Assembly (NCBI GenBank): GCA_964478025.1
Contig: CAYZGK010000005.1
Location: 1-64,000 of the forward strand
Reading direction: 5' to 3'
DNA from: UBA3700 sp964478025
GTDB taxonomy: Bacteria > Bacillota > Clostridia > Christensenellales > UBA3700
Length of the DNA stretch: 64,000 bases
Below, piece by piece: positions 8,765-18,581 of the stretch. Below the pieces are notes generated by a model. That model did not search any database. It saw only the letters and a program-made list of their open reading frames with translations, and had not been told where the DNA came from. Numbering within the stretch: the stretch's first letter is position 1; each line of letters opens with the position of its first letter. The position numbers and the translations under genes are program-made.

Positions 8765-10549
8765 CTACTTCACCTTCTCTAACATATCTAACGACTGTCT
8801 TTCTTTTTCTACTCTATTTATAATTGCAACTACATTATTTTTCTCAGTTTTTAGTAATTTTTTAAGTATTTTCTTACCATCATTTTTAGCTGATAAATAA
8901 GATAGTTCAAGTGTATCTACAATATTATCGTTTTGAATAGAGTTTATAGCACTTACAACATGCTTTTTATTTGTATCATATATCATTATAATTGATGACA
9001 ATAAAATATTTAATACACGTAAATTAGTTGAATTTAACGTTAAAATATCCTCAAGATATAAGCTCATAACAGCGTTTGAATCCATATATTGAGATTGAGC
9101 CAAATCACCATCAAATAGACATAATAAAACATCTGTAATATATGGAAAACTATTTTGTAATTTTTCAGATTCTTCCTGATAAATCCTAGATATTTCATCC
9201 TTGTTTTCATAATAAGTTTCACTTTGGCATATTTGATTTATTGTATTTATTGTTGCTGGGTCGTCAACACCTGGCTTTAGTGAAAACATTAAAGCAACTG
9301 CCATATTTTCGTATCTAGTTCCTTCATCAGAAAACTCTTGAGTATTAGACTTTATTAATTTTGTAAATTTTAAAAGTTGTACACATGAATTATCTTCAAA
9401 CTCAACAAGAGCTAATACTTTATCTATTATAGAAACTTGATTAATTGTTTGTATTTTTAATAATTTATTACAACAACGTTTTGCATTCTTATCTACAACT
9501 GTTTTATAAAAATTAATTAAATCCTTTTTAGGAAATTTACTTATATATGATGAACTAATACACCATTCCCAATCTTGATTTATAACTTCTTCAAAAAGCA
9601 AATCATTAGAAAGAATTTTGTGCTCAAGCAAATACTTTGCTACGCTATGTTTATTTTCTATATTTTTATCTACACTTTGAAGAATTTTAAATACTTCAGT
9701 ACTATCGTATTTTGTTCTATATTTTTCAGCAATATCTAGCAATGCGATAATATTTTCTGAACTATTTACTTCACCATTTATAATGCTTTGTTTTATAAAA
9801 GTTCTAAAGTAGTCATCATAAAAGCTATTTAATTCTTTTATGTCTGCTTCAAACTTATATGTATCTATTGTTTCAAATTCTGGAATTTCAAAATAATCTT
9901 TTTCTACTCTATGATATAAAAAGTCACTTAATGTCTCGTTAAATTGTGCAATAATTGTTGAATTATAGTCATTTAAACTATCTATATCCTCATCAAATTC
10001 ACTTAATGTTTCCTTATTAAATCTCTCAAACTCTAATTTTTTAGTATCATTTGGAACTATATTATTTACAACTAAAAAATCTAGATACAAAGCATTTTCA
10101 GTTTCAATAAATGTATTTTTTAAGTTTTTAACTTTATTTAAAACTTTTAATTGAGATTTAGATGTTCTATCTATATCTCTATAGTATGTATCAAATCTTC
10201 TAACAAAAGGGTTATTATATTTTTTTCTTGATAACTCTAAATATAGGAAAAATCCCATAACACTATATATTGGAATTAATGCAACTAGATAAAGATTTAC
10301 AACATAACTTGTTATAAATAAGCCAAATAAAACAAGTCCAAATACAAAAATTAATATAATTGAAGATAGTCTAAATACATCTACCTTTGTATTATACATT
10401 CCAACAAAAAATGTATAATTTTTATAATTTATTTTTCGTCTCAAATTGAAGCAAATTTCATAGGCAAGCAAATAGGCGCTAACTAAGAAAGTTAGTATTA
10501 AGTAGAATATCATTAACCCTAGTGCTTTATCTTCTATCCAAATAATCAT
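8765..10549 (-). CDS. Three-helix membrane protein with large cytoplasmic domain
   Basis: 594 residues, family not recognised. Three hydrophobic segments occupy about 10-31, 61-85 and 86-105. The remaining 490 residues are soluble, mostly helical, and carry no motif I know. The start overlaps the end of the giant InlB-repeat gene by 23 bases and the next gene begins one base after the stop, so translation is likely coupled. By position it could connect the surface protein to the cytoplasmic kinase/phosphatase proteins; this is inference. Confidence 0.75.
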   Translation of the reverse strand: MIIWIEDKALGLMIFYLILTFLVSAYLLAYEICFNLRRKINYKNYTFFVGMYNTKVDVFRLSSIILIFVFGLVLFGLFITSYVVNLYLVALIPIYSVMGFFLYLELSRKKYNNPFVRRFDTYYRDIDRTSKSQLKVLNKVKNLKNTFIETENALYLDFLVVNNIVPNDTKKLEFERFNKETLSEFDEDIDSLNDYNSTIIAQFNETLSDFLYHRVEKDYFEIPEFETIDTYKFEADIKELNSFYDDYFRTFIKQSIINGEVNSSENIIALLDIAEKYRTKYDSTEVFKILQSVDKNIENKHSVAKYLLEHKILSNDLLFEEVINQDWEWCISSSYISKFPKKDLINFYKTVVDKNAKRCCNKLLKIQTINQVSIIDKVLALVEFEDNSCVQLLKFTKLIKSNTQEFSDEGTRYENMAVALMFSLKPGVDDPATINTINQICQSETYYENKDEISRIYQEESEKLQNSFPYITDVLLCLFDGDLAQSQYMDSNAVMSLYLEDILTLNSTNLRVLNILLSSIIMIYDTNKKHVVSAINSIQNDNIVDTLELSYLSAKNDGKKILKKLLKTEKNNVVAIINRVEKERQSLDMLEKVK

Positions 10550-13500
10550 AAGGAATTGTATTTCTCCTTCCTAAAAAGCTGTAGATACTAACACCTATTA
10601 ATAAAATTACTGTAACACCTAAAATGTACCAGAATGCTGTATAATTTGGATTATCAAAGTAAACAACATAAGTAGCTGTATAACCATTTGATCCAGTTAT
10701 TTCTATTGTATGTTTTCCATTTTTTGTTAATCTATTTGGATTACCTTCAATATATCTATACTCTTTTCCATCTATTTTTAAAGAAACAACCTCTTGTCCA
10801 TTTAAGTTAACTTCAGGCACTTCTTTATAATGAGCATCATTTTCAAGGCCAATATTTTCTTTTACAACTACATCTATAGTATATAACTCACTACTATTTG
10901 AAGATAAAAATTGTATTTTATGATTACCGATTGAATTTAAATTGTAATTATCTATAGCAGTGATTTTTTTACCATCGATATTAACATTTATTTGATCATA
11001 TAATTTAGTTAAATCCAAATTAACATTTGATGTAAATTCACTTCCTTCAAATAAGAAATTTGCATAAATTGTTATATCTTTAGGATAAGTGTATTGTTTA
11101 TTTACACCAGTATAATTTGCGAATAACTCACCATTTTCATCCTTAAAACTTGTTATATAATCCGTACCAATATAGTTTTTAATTTCATCAGTTAATATAG
11201 ATATTGAAGAATCATATGTAGCATTAAATTTAAATTCTTTATCTTTAACACTTAAAGTTACATTATAATTGTTTGCTTCCCATACAGCTTCAATAGAAAT
11301 ATCTTCACTTATATTCCATTTTGTTATTGGAACAACAAAATCTTCTCCATTTCTAACCCATTTTACAAAGGTATATCCTTCTCTTGTTGGATCAATTAGT
11401 AAACTTGCATTTTCTTGATTAGAAGTAATAGAGCTATCATATGTTGCCTTATATGTTTTTTCTTCTCCTTTATATAACTTATATTTAACTGAATATTCAT
11501 TTGCTTTAAAATGAGCATTTAAAGTATGATCAACCGCTGTTTTTACTATTGTTTCACTTGTTATTCTTGTTGTTGTGCCATCTAAAGTCCAATAATCAAA
11601 GGTATAGCCTTTAATATAAGGCTTAGGTAATGAACCATAACTACTATCATAAGTAACAGTAATTGTTGAGGTCATATTTGCATTATCAAAACTAACAGTT
11701 AATGTTTTTGGACTCCATTTAGCCGTTAATTTTAATCTACCTGTAGTTCCTGCAACTATGTCAGAAATTAAAGATTCCGTTTTTCCATCATCCCAACCAA
11801 GGAAATCATATCCTATTTTTGTTGGTGTCCCAATGGTAAAATTATCTTTTACATTGTATACCAATTTTTTATTATTTAAACTACCACCATCTAATTCATA
11901 TTCAATGGTGTAAGAATTTATATCTTTATTTGCATAAATTGAAACTTCATACCAATTATCTTCATTAGAGTCATAATTTTTTGCAGCATCTGTTAATCCA
12001 TTAAGTGAAGTATCACCTTCAGAATAATAGGTAGCAAATGTTATCATGTCATCTCTATCATTTATGATTTTAAGTGTATATCCTTTTAGATTATCTTTTA
12101 CTTTGTCATAAATGCAACTTGCCATTTCTTCAAAAGTTTTATCATTTAGACTTGTAGATAGATTTTCTTCTGTAATATTTGTCGAATAAGCTATTGTAAA
12201 ATTATAAACTTTTACATAATTTGCATATAAATTAATATTTTTACAACTTGCAGTACTAATTGTACTAACAAAGTTTTCAGATGTAAGATCTTCCTTCCAA
12301 TTTATTAATCTATAATGCTCTTTATCTAAAGTTCTAACTGAAAAATCTTGATCTTCTATTGTATAAGTTTGTTTATATTCTTCACCTAAACTTTCTCCAT
12401 TAAAGAAATACTCAACATTATAAGTAATCGCTTCCCAATTTGCAGTATACTCTCTATTTCCTATAGAACCTTTTGCTATTTCTACACTTATTAATTTATC
12501 ATCAATACCTGTTCCACTCCAGCCTGCAAAAATATAGCCTAATTTAGTTGGATTATTTAATGTAAATGTTTCAGTTTCAATATTATAAGTAGATTTATTA
12601 TTAACACCAGTTGCATCAAGATAATTAATGGTATAAGTAATAACTTTCCATTTTGCTGTTAGAGTAACACTAGATGGAATACTCCATGTACCATCTGAAA
12701 CTCGATTCTCGCCATTATACCAACAATCAAAAGTATATCCAGTTCTTGTTGGAACAGCTAATGTAACTGCATCTCCATAAACTACGTTTTGTGTATCTTG
12801 ATCTAGTGCATCACCTTCATTTACATCATATGTAATTGTATAAGAAATTCCCTGCCAATTAGCAGTAAATGTTTTAGTACCTGTTGAATATTGAGATATA
12901 GTTAAACTCTTTATTGGAGTTATAACCTCAGATGTAGTCCAACCTAAAAAATCATATCCGGTTTTTGTTGGGTCTTGTAGTGTTATAGTTTCATCGGTAT
13001 ATTTATATGTTAATGGATTTGCTAAATTATCAGCGTTTTCAACTGAATTGTAAATAATACCATAAGAAGCAACTTCCCAATTTGCTGTATACTCTCTATT
13101 TCCTATAGAACCTTTTGCTATTTGAACACTTGTAGATTTATCATCAATACCTGTTCCGCTCCAACCTAAAAAGTTATAACCCGTTTTAGTTGGATTATTT
13201 AATGTGAATGTTTCAGTATTAACATTATATGAATCAGGATTTGTTACACTATCTGCATTTTCAAGTCCACTATATGTAATTGTATAAGTAATAATTTCCC
13301 AATTAGCAGTATATACTTTATCCCCAGTAGATCCTTTTGCTATTTCTACACTTGTAGATTTATCTACAATACCTGTTCCACTCCAACCTAAAAAGTTATA
13401 ACCTGTTTTGGTTGGATTATTTAATGTAAATGTTTCAGTTTCTTCATTATATGATGTTGGATTATTATCAACAGTTGCACCATCTAACCCTGAATATGTA

Positions 13501-13658
13501 ATTTGATACTCAGTTAAAGTTGTGCCTCCTTCTAGAAAAGCTGAATTTAAATTATTTTCAAATAAGATTGTTTCATTATTTGAACATGAAATTAATATAG
13601 CAGAAAAGGCTATTACCAAAACAAATATAAGAAAAAGGTAGTATTTTTTATTTTTCAT
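10527..13658 (-). CDS. Giant InlB-repeat surface protein with C-terminal membrane anchor
   Basis: 1043 residues. It begins with a signal and candidate lipobox (ILISC near residue 25). Up to about residue 800 it has at least eight InlB B-repeats, with conserved TKTGYNFLGWSGTGI and EYTANWE blocks. Beyond lie Ig-like beta segments. A C-terminal helix (about 1005-1028) is followed by a short basic tail ending YDYLDRR. It would be anchored at both ends, facing outside. The start forms a TAATG overlap with the ruvX stop, and it heads the vWA/PP2C/kinase block. Ligand sensing or adhesion is the likely role. Confidence 0.85.
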   Translation of the reverse strand: MKNKKYYLFLIFVLVIAFSAILISCSNNETILFENNLNSAFLEGGTTLTEYQITYSGLDGATVDNNPTSYNEETETFTLNNPTKTGYNFLGWSGTGIVDKSTSVEIAKGSTGDKVYTANWEIITYTITYSGLENADSVTNPDSYNVNTETFTLNNPTKTGYNFLGWSGTGIDDKSTSVQIAKGSIGNREYTANWEVASYGIIYNSVENADNLANPLTYKYTDETITLQDPTKTGYDFLGWTTSEVITPIKSLTISQYSTGTKTFTANWQGISYTITYDVNEGDALDQDTQNVVYGDAVTLAVPTRTGYTFDCWYNGENRVSDGTWSIPSSVTLTAKWKVITYTINYLDATGVNNKSTYNIETETFTLNNPTKLGYIFAGWSGTGIDDKLISVEIAKGSIGNREYTANWEAITYNVEYFFNGESLGEEYKQTYTIEDQDFSVRTLDKEHYRLINWKEDLTSENFVSTISTASCKNINLYANYVKVYNFTIAYSTNITEENLSTSLNDKTFEEMASCIYDKVKDNLKGYTLKIINDRDDMITFATYYSEGDTSLNGLTDAAKNYDSNEDNWYEVSIYANKDINSYTIEYELDGGSLNNKKLVYNVKDNFTIGTPTKIGYDFLGWDDGKTESLISDIVAGTTGRLKLTAKWSPKTLTVSFDNANMTSTITVTYDSSYGSLPKPYIKGYTFDYWTLDGTTTRITSETIVKTAVDHTLNAHFKANEYSVKYKLYKGEEKTYKATYDSSITSNQENASLLIDPTREGYTFVKWVRNGEDFVVPITKWNISEDISIEAVWEANNYNVTLSVKDKEFKFNATYDSSISILTDEIKNYIGTDYITSFKDENGELFANYTGVNKQYTYPKDITIYANFLFEGSEFTSNVNLDLTKLYDQINVNIDGKKITAIDNYNLNSIGNHKIQFLSSNSSELYTIDVVVKENIGLENDAHYKEVPEVNLNGQEVVSLKIDGKEYRYIEGNPNRLTKNGKHTIEITGSNGYTATYVVYFDNPNYTAFWYILGVTVILLIGVSIYSFLGRRNTIPYDYLDRR

Positions 13659-14089
13659 TATTTACCTGCATGACAATCTAAATATGTTTGAAGAATGATT
13701 GTAGCTGCCATCTTATCAATAACTTTTTTTCTATTTTCTCTTCTAACACCTGCTTCAATTAAAACACGCTCTGAAGATACTGTAGTTAATCTTTCATCTT
13801 GATAGTCGATTTTACATTCGTACTTCATTTCATCAAACTTTTCTTTTAATAAACCTGCAAACTCTTTAGCTTTATCTACTCTTTCTCCGCAAGTTCCGTT
13901 CATATTTATAGGAAGTCCCATAACTACACATTTAACATTGTTATCTTTAGCTAAATTAGCAATGTATTCAATATCTTTATAAATAAACTTTCTTTGATAA
14001 GTTTCAAGTCCAGTGGCTATAATTCCCATTGAGTCACTTGTTGCTAATCCTATTCTAACATCTCCTAAGTCTATGCTTAAATGTTTCAT
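13658..14089 (-). CDS. ruvX: Putative pre-16S rRNA nuclease / Holliday junction resolvase (YqgF)
   Basis: 143 residues, the usual length of YqgF/RuvX. RNase H-like fold motifs: SIDLGDVRIGLATSD at the start, VVMGLPINMNGTCGERV near 55-71, and DYQDERLTT near 100. Family members are implicated in 16S rRNA 5' maturation. It follows rarA by 13 bases with an AGAGGT site, and its stop overlaps the start of the giant surface protein gene, so the downstream signalling operon could be cotranscribed. Confidence 0.95.
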   Translation of the reverse strand: MKHLSIDLGDVRIGLATSDSMGIIATGLETYQRKFIYKDIEYIANLAKDNNVKCVVMGLPINMNGTCGERVDKAKEFAGLLKEKFDEMKYECKIDYQDERLTTVSSERVLIEAGVRRENRKKVIDKMAATIILQTYLDCHAGK

Positions 14090-14102
14090 TATCTACCTCT
14101 AT

Positions 14103-15407
14103 CTATTCTTTATTTTGTGCTTTATTTTTCTTTATTGTTTTTGCTCTTATAAGTTTTGCTTCAAAACCATTATTTCCAGGAATATAAATTTTTGCATCCT
14201 TTAAATTATCTGGCAAATATTGTTGTTCAACCCAACCACCATAATCATGTGGATACTTATAAGACGAATCTTTCTTTAATTTATATGTTTGATCTTGTAA
14301 ATATGTTGGAACCTCTCCAGACATACTATTTTTAACTAAATCATTTGCAATACTTTCAGCAACTTCTACACTATTAGATTTTGGAGCTTCAGCAACATAT
14401 ATTGCAGCTTCAAATAAAATTTTCTTTCCCTCTGGCAATCCAATATTTTGGAAAGCAGTTAGTGCTGATGTTGCAACAACGAGTGCATTTGGATCTGCCA
14501 TACCAACATCTTCAACTGCATGAATTATACAACGTCTTGCAATTAAAAGTGGGTCGCAGCCTGATTCTATTAATCTATCTGCCCAGTACACTGCAGCATC
14601 TGCATCGCTACCTCTCATTGATTTAATAAAAGCAGATATCATATCATAGTACATACTATCATCTATCGACATTGCTTTTCTTTGAGATGATTGTTGAGCA
14701 ATTTGTAAATCTATTACGATTTTACCTTCTTTGTTAGGATTTGTAGACATAACAGCAAGTTCAAGTGAATTTAATGCATTTCTTGCATCACCATTTGCAG
14801 CAAATGCCATATGTTTAAGAGCTTCATCGCTAATATCTACATCATAATTTCCAAGGCCCTTTTCTTTATCTAAAAGTGCTCTTTTTAAAACTTTTATAAT
14901 GTCTTCATCTGTAAGTTTTTTAAATTCAAATATTCTACAACGAGAAACAATTGCCTTTGTCATAGAAATAAATGGATTTTCAGTTGTTGAACCTATAAAT
15001 ACTATTGAACCATTTTCAATAGCTTCTAATACACAATCTGATTGAGCTTTATTCCATCTATGACACTCATCTAAAAGTAAATATGTTTTTTTGCCATATA
15101 ATTGTAAATTTTGTTTAGCATCATCAATAACTTTTTTAGCATCAGCAACACCTGATGATACAGCATTTAATTTAACAAAATCGCTATTTGTATTATTTGC
15201 AACAATATTAGCTAGGGTTGTTTTTCCACAACCTGGTCCACCATAGAATATACAACTACCAAGTGTACCTGTTTTTATAGCTCTTCTTAAAAGTGACCCC
15301 TCTCCTACAATATGTTCTTGACCAATAAAATCATCAAGACATGTTGGTCTCATACGATCCGCAAGCGGAGCTACTGAATTAAAGTTATAGTCAAAAAGTG
15401 TAGTCAT
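14103..15407 (-). CDS. rarA: Replication-associated recombination protein A (MgsA)
   Basis: A AAA ATPase of the RarA/MgsA/WRNIP1 family, involved in handling stalled replication forks. 434 residues. Seen: PLADRMRPTCLDDFIGQEHIV, Walker A GGPGCGKTTLA near 58-67, Walker B LLLDECHRW, sensor GSTTENP, and the C-terminal tetramerisation region with YKYPHDYGGWVEQQYLP. It has no ribosome site; its promoter sits so close that the mRNA is probably leaderless (separate entry). Confidence 0.95.
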   Translation of the reverse strand: MTTLFDYNFNSVAPLADRMRPTCLDDFIGQEHIVGEGSLLRRAIKTGTLGSCIFYGGPGCGKTTLANIVANNTNSDFVKLNAVSSGVADAKKVIDDAKQNLQLYGKKTYLLLDECHRWNKAQSDCVLEAIENGSIVFIGSTTENPFISMTKAIVSRCRIFEFKKLTDEDIIKVLKRALLDKEKGLGNYDVDISDEALKHMAFAANGDARNALNSLELAVMSTNPNKEGKIVIDLQIAQQSSQRKAMSIDDSMYYDMISAFIKSMRGSDADAAVYWADRLIESGCDPLLIARRCIIHAVEDVGMADPNALVVATSALTAFQNIGLPEGKKILFEAAIYVAEAPKSNSVEVAESIANDLVKNSMSGEVPTYLQDQTYKLKKDSSYKYPHDYGGWVEQQYLPDNLKDAKIYIPGNNGFEAKLIRAKTIKKNKAQNKE

Positions 15408-15414
15408 ATATTAA

Positions 15415-15443
15415 AGAATACTACTTTTTATATTATTTTTCAA
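15415..15443 (-). promoter_or_regulatory. rarA promoter, leaderless type
   Basis: Minus strand: TTGAAA (15438-15443), 17 bases, TATTCT (15415-15420), then 7 bases to the ATG at 15407. Transcription would begin at or within a base of the A of ATG. No Shine-Dalgarno sequence is present. Confidence 0.6.
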
Positions 15444-15476
15444 CGCGTGCGTGAGACTAATAAGGCTCATTAAAAT

Positions 15477-15525
15477 AAAAAAACTGAAAACTCAAATGAA
15501 TTTACATTATTTTGTTTCAGTTTTT
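15477..15525 (-). terminator. Terminator of the arg operon
   Basis: The minus-strand RNA pairs AAAAACTGAAA with TTTTCAGTTTTT across a loop of about 25 bases, and the 3' arm runs into seven T. It lies 22 bases after the argF stop. Confidence 0.7.
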
Positions 15526-15546
15526 AAGTACTATAATTTTATTTTT

Positions 15547-16533
15547 TTAGCCTAGAGTTGCTGCTATAACTGCCTTAATTGTATGCATTCTATTTTCTGC
15601 TTCATCAAAAACAATTGAGGCATCAGATTCAAATACTTCATCTGTTACTTCCATAGCATCTAGACCAAATTTTTCATAAATTTCTCTTCCAACTTGTGTT
15701 TTTAAATCATGGAAAGCTGGTAAACAATGCATGAATTTACATTGACTTCCTGCGTTATCCATAATAACTTTATTTACTTGATAAGGAAGTAAATCTTCAA
15801 TTCTTTCTTTCCAAACTTCATCAGGTTCACCCATTGAAACCCAAACATCAGTATAAATAACATCAGCACCTTTTGTTGCTACAATTGGATCTGGGTTAAA
15901 CTCTAATACGGCACCAGTTTCTTTTGCTATTTCAATACATTGATTTATAAGTTCTTTATTTGGGAAATATTTTTCAGGAGAACAAGCTACAAAATGCATT
16001 CCCATTTTAGCAGCACCAACCATAAGCGAGTTTCCCATGTTATATCTAGCATCGCCCATATATACAAGTTTTATTCCCTTTAATTTTCCAAACTTTTCTT
16101 TTATTGTTAAAAAGTCTGCAAGTATTTGTGTTGGATGGAATTCATTTGTTAAACCATTCCATACAGGAACGCCAGAATATTTAGCAAGAGATTCAACAAT
16201 TTCTTGTCCGTATCCTCTATACTCAATACCATCAAACATTCTACCTAATACTCTTGCAGTATCTTCAATACTTTCCTTCTTACCTATTTGGGAAGATTTA
16301 GGATCAAGATAAACAGGATGGATTCCCAAATCAGAGGCTGCAACTTCAAATGAACAACGTGTTCTTGTAGAAGTTTTTTCAAATATAAGAGCAATATTTT
16401 TACCCTCACAAATTTTATGAGTTACACCTTTTTGCTTTTTATATTTTAAATCCGCAGCAAGTTCAATTAGACCTTCAATTTCATCTGGTGTAAAATCCAA
16501 TAATTTTAAAAAACTTTTTCCTTTTAAATCCAT
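15547..16533 (-). CDS. argF: Ornithine carbamoyltransferase
   Basis: It makes citrulline from ornithine and carbamoyl phosphate. The 328 residues show the carbamoyl-phosphate motif STRTRCSFE near 56-64, HPTQILADF near 133, and the ornithine-binding loop HCLPAFHD near 267. It is the last gene of argCJBDF, one base after argD, and is followed by a terminator. The synthesis and cleavage of argininosuccinate (argG, argH) and carAB are not encoded in this window. Confidence 0.97.
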   Translation of the reverse strand: MDLKGKSFLKLLDFTPDEIEGLIELAADLKYKKQKGVTHKICEGKNIALIFEKTSTRTRCSFEVAASDLGIHPVYLDPKSSQIGKKESIEDTARVLGRMFDGIEYRGYGQEIVESLAKYSGVPVWNGLTNEFHPTQILADFLTIKEKFGKLKGIKLVYMGDARYNMGNSLMVGAAKMGMHFVACSPEKYFPNKELINQCIEIAKETGAVLEFNPDPIVATKGADVIYTDVWVSMGEPDEVWKERIEDLLPYQVNKVIMDNAGSQCKFMHCLPAFHDLKTQVGREIYEKFGLDAMEVTDEVFESDASIVFDEAENRMHTIKAVIAATLG

Positions 16534-16534
16534 G

Positions 16535-17704
16535 TTAACCTTCCTTTACAACTTCGATTATTGTATTTATTGCTTTTTGTAAATCTTCCATTTTTATATT
16601 CAATGCTGGAAGTAATCTTACTTTATCTTTAGCTGTTAAACAAATAACACCTTTATCCATACATTTAAGTACAACTTCTTTTGCTGGCATTTTAGTTTTA
16701 ATTCCTATCATTAAACCCATACCTGATACACTTTCAATACCATCAATATTCTTTAAAGAATCAAAGACATACTTAGATTTTTTATTAACATCATCTAAAA
16801 GTTTATCATCAATTCTAGATAGTATAGATAAAGCACCAGCACACGCAATTGGATTACCACCAAATGTAGAACCATGGTCCCCTGCTTTAAGCACATTTTG
16901 AACTTTTTCATTCATTAAACATGCTCCAATTGGAAGGCCACCGCCTAAACCTTTTGCTGTTGATACGATATCTGGCTTAACGTTAAAGTTTTGATAAGCA
17001 TATAACTTTCCTGTTCTTCCATTACCAGTTTGAACTTCATCAACAATCATTAAAATATCTTTTTCATTGCAGATTTTATAAATGCCTTCAACAAAATCTT
17101 TATTAAGTGGAAGTACACCACCCTCACCTTGAACGCACTCTATCATAATGCCTGCAATTTTATTGTTATCAACTAGTTCTTTTACGCTATCTATATTATT
17201 TGCTTCAGCATATAAAAAGCCTTCAGTTAGTGGCTTAAATGACTTATGGAAAACATCTTGGCCTGTTGCTGCAAGAGTTGTTATAGTTCTTCCATGGAAA
17301 CTATTTTTTAGTGTTATTATCTTAAAGTAATCTTCACCTTTTTTATCTTGAGCATATTTTCTTGCAACCTTTATTGCGCACTCATTAGCCTCAGCTCCAG
17401 AGTTTCCAAAGAATACTTTTTTCATTCCTGTTTTTTCACATAGTAGTTTTGCAAGTTTAGCACAAGGTTCTGTGTAATAAAGATTTGAAGTATGTTGTAC
17501 ACAATTTAATTGATTAATTACAGCTTCCTTCCATTTTTCATCATTTATTCCAAATATAGTAACTCCTATTCCTGAACCTAAATCAATATAATCTTTTCCA
17601 TTATAATCTTTTAAAATGGAACCTTTTCCCTCTTTAATTTCAATTGGGAAACGGTTATAGGTGTTTGCTACAAACAAATTATCTATTGCTTGAATATCAC
17701 TCAT
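16535..17704 (-). CDS. argD: Acetylornithine aminotransferase
   Basis: A PLP enzyme converting N-acetylglutamate semialdehyde to N-acetylornithine. Seen: NSGAEANECAIKVAR, SFHGRT, the IVDEVQTGNGRTG segment, and the PLP-lysine in STAKGLGGGLPIGA. I chose the ATG at 17704, one base after the argB stop and spaced correctly from GGGTGAG; an in-frame GTG lies at 17713. About 389 residues, a normal length. Confidence 0.96.
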   Translation of the reverse strand: MSDIQAIDNLFVANTYNRFPIEIKEGKGSILKDYNGKDYIDLGSGIGVTIFGINDEKWKEAVINQLNCVQHTSNLYYTEPCAKLAKLLCEKTGMKKVFFGNSGAEANECAIKVARKYAQDKKGEDYFKIITLKNSFHGRTITTLAATGQDVFHKSFKPLTEGFLYAEANNIDSVKELVDNNKIAGIMIECVQGEGGVLPLNKDFVEGIYKICNEKDILMIVDEVQTGNGRTGKLYAYQNFNVKPDIVSTAKGLGGGLPIGACLMNEKVQNVLKAGDHGSTFGGNPIACAGALSILSRIDDKLLDDVNKKSKYVFDSLKNIDGIESVSGMGLMIGIKTKMPAKEVVLKCMDKGVICLTAKDKVRLLPALNIKMEDLQKAINTIIEVVKEG

Positions 17705-17705
17705 A

Positions 17706-18569
17706 TTACTCACCCTTTACCATAGAACCAGCACCTTCATTAGTTAGAAGCTCTAACAAAATTGAGTGAGGAACACGACCATCCATTATAACTACTTTTT
17801 TAACACCATGTTTAATAGCATCAACGCAGCATTCAACTTTTGGAATCATTCCACCTTGAATAACCCCTGTTTCAATTAAGTTACGTGCCTTGCCTATTGT
17901 AATTTCCTTAATTAAAGTTGATGGATCATTTTTATCTTTTAAAATTCCTGCAACATCAGTCATCATAATTAAACGCTCAGAGTTTAGAGCTCCTGCGATT
18001 CTTGCAGCTGCTGTATCTCCGTTAATGTTGTAGGTATTTCCTTCTTTATCACATGCAATTGTAGAGATTACTGGGATATAACCTTTTTCAAGTAAGTCTT
18101 CAACTGGCTTAATATTTATATTAGTAATAGAGCCTACATAGCCTAAAGATTCGTCTTTCATCTTAGCTTCGATTAATCTTCCATCTAAGCCAGAAATTCC
18201 CATAGCTTTGCCGCCCTTAACTTCAATGAAGTTAACTAAGGATTTATTTACTTTACCAGCAAGAACCATTTGAACAATATCTACAGTTTCTTTATCTGTA
18301 ACTCTAAGTCCATTAACAAACTCAGTCTTTTTACCAAGTTTTGTCATTAATTCAGATATTTCAGGGCCACCACCATGAACTAGAACGACTTTAACACCAA
18401 TTAAATTTAAAAGAACTATATCTTCCATAACTTGTTCTTTTAATTCTTCATTAATCATTGCGTTTCCGCCATATTTAACTACTACGATTTTTCCATTATA
18501 TTTTTGAATATATGGAAGTGCTTGTGTTAAAACAACGGCTCTTTCTGCGTTAGTAAAATTATTATTCAT
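17706..18569 (-). CDS. argB: Acetylglutamate kinase
   Basis: It phosphorylates N-acetylglutamate. The 287 residues show VVKYGGNAM near 27-35, VLVHGGGPEIS near 61, NINGDTAAA near 183, and MTDVAGIL. An N-terminal helix of about 20 residues precedes the core, as in arginine-sensitive hexameric forms, so feedback inhibition by arginine is possible but not proven. It lies 12 bases after argJ. Confidence 0.96.
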   Translation of the reverse strand: MNNNFTNAERAVVLTQALPYIQKYNGKIVVVKYGGNAMINEELKEQVMEDIVLLNLIGVKVVLVHGGGPEISELMTKLGKKTEFVNGLRVTDKETVDIVQMVLAGKVNKSLVNFIEVKGGKAMGISGLDGRLIEAKMKDESLGYVGSITNINIKPVEDLLEKGYIPVISTIACDKEGNTYNINGDTAAARIAGALNSERLIMMTDVAGILKDKNDPSTLIKEITIGKARNLIETGVIQGGMIPKVECCVDAIKHGVKKVVIMDGRVPHSILLELLTNEGAGSMVKGE

Positions 18570-18581
18570 ATATCCTCTCTT

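Noticed and set aside
12400..13500. DNA-level tandem repeats
   Set aside because: They are explained by the repeated InlB B-repeat units of the protein and not by an independent DNA element or CRISPR.
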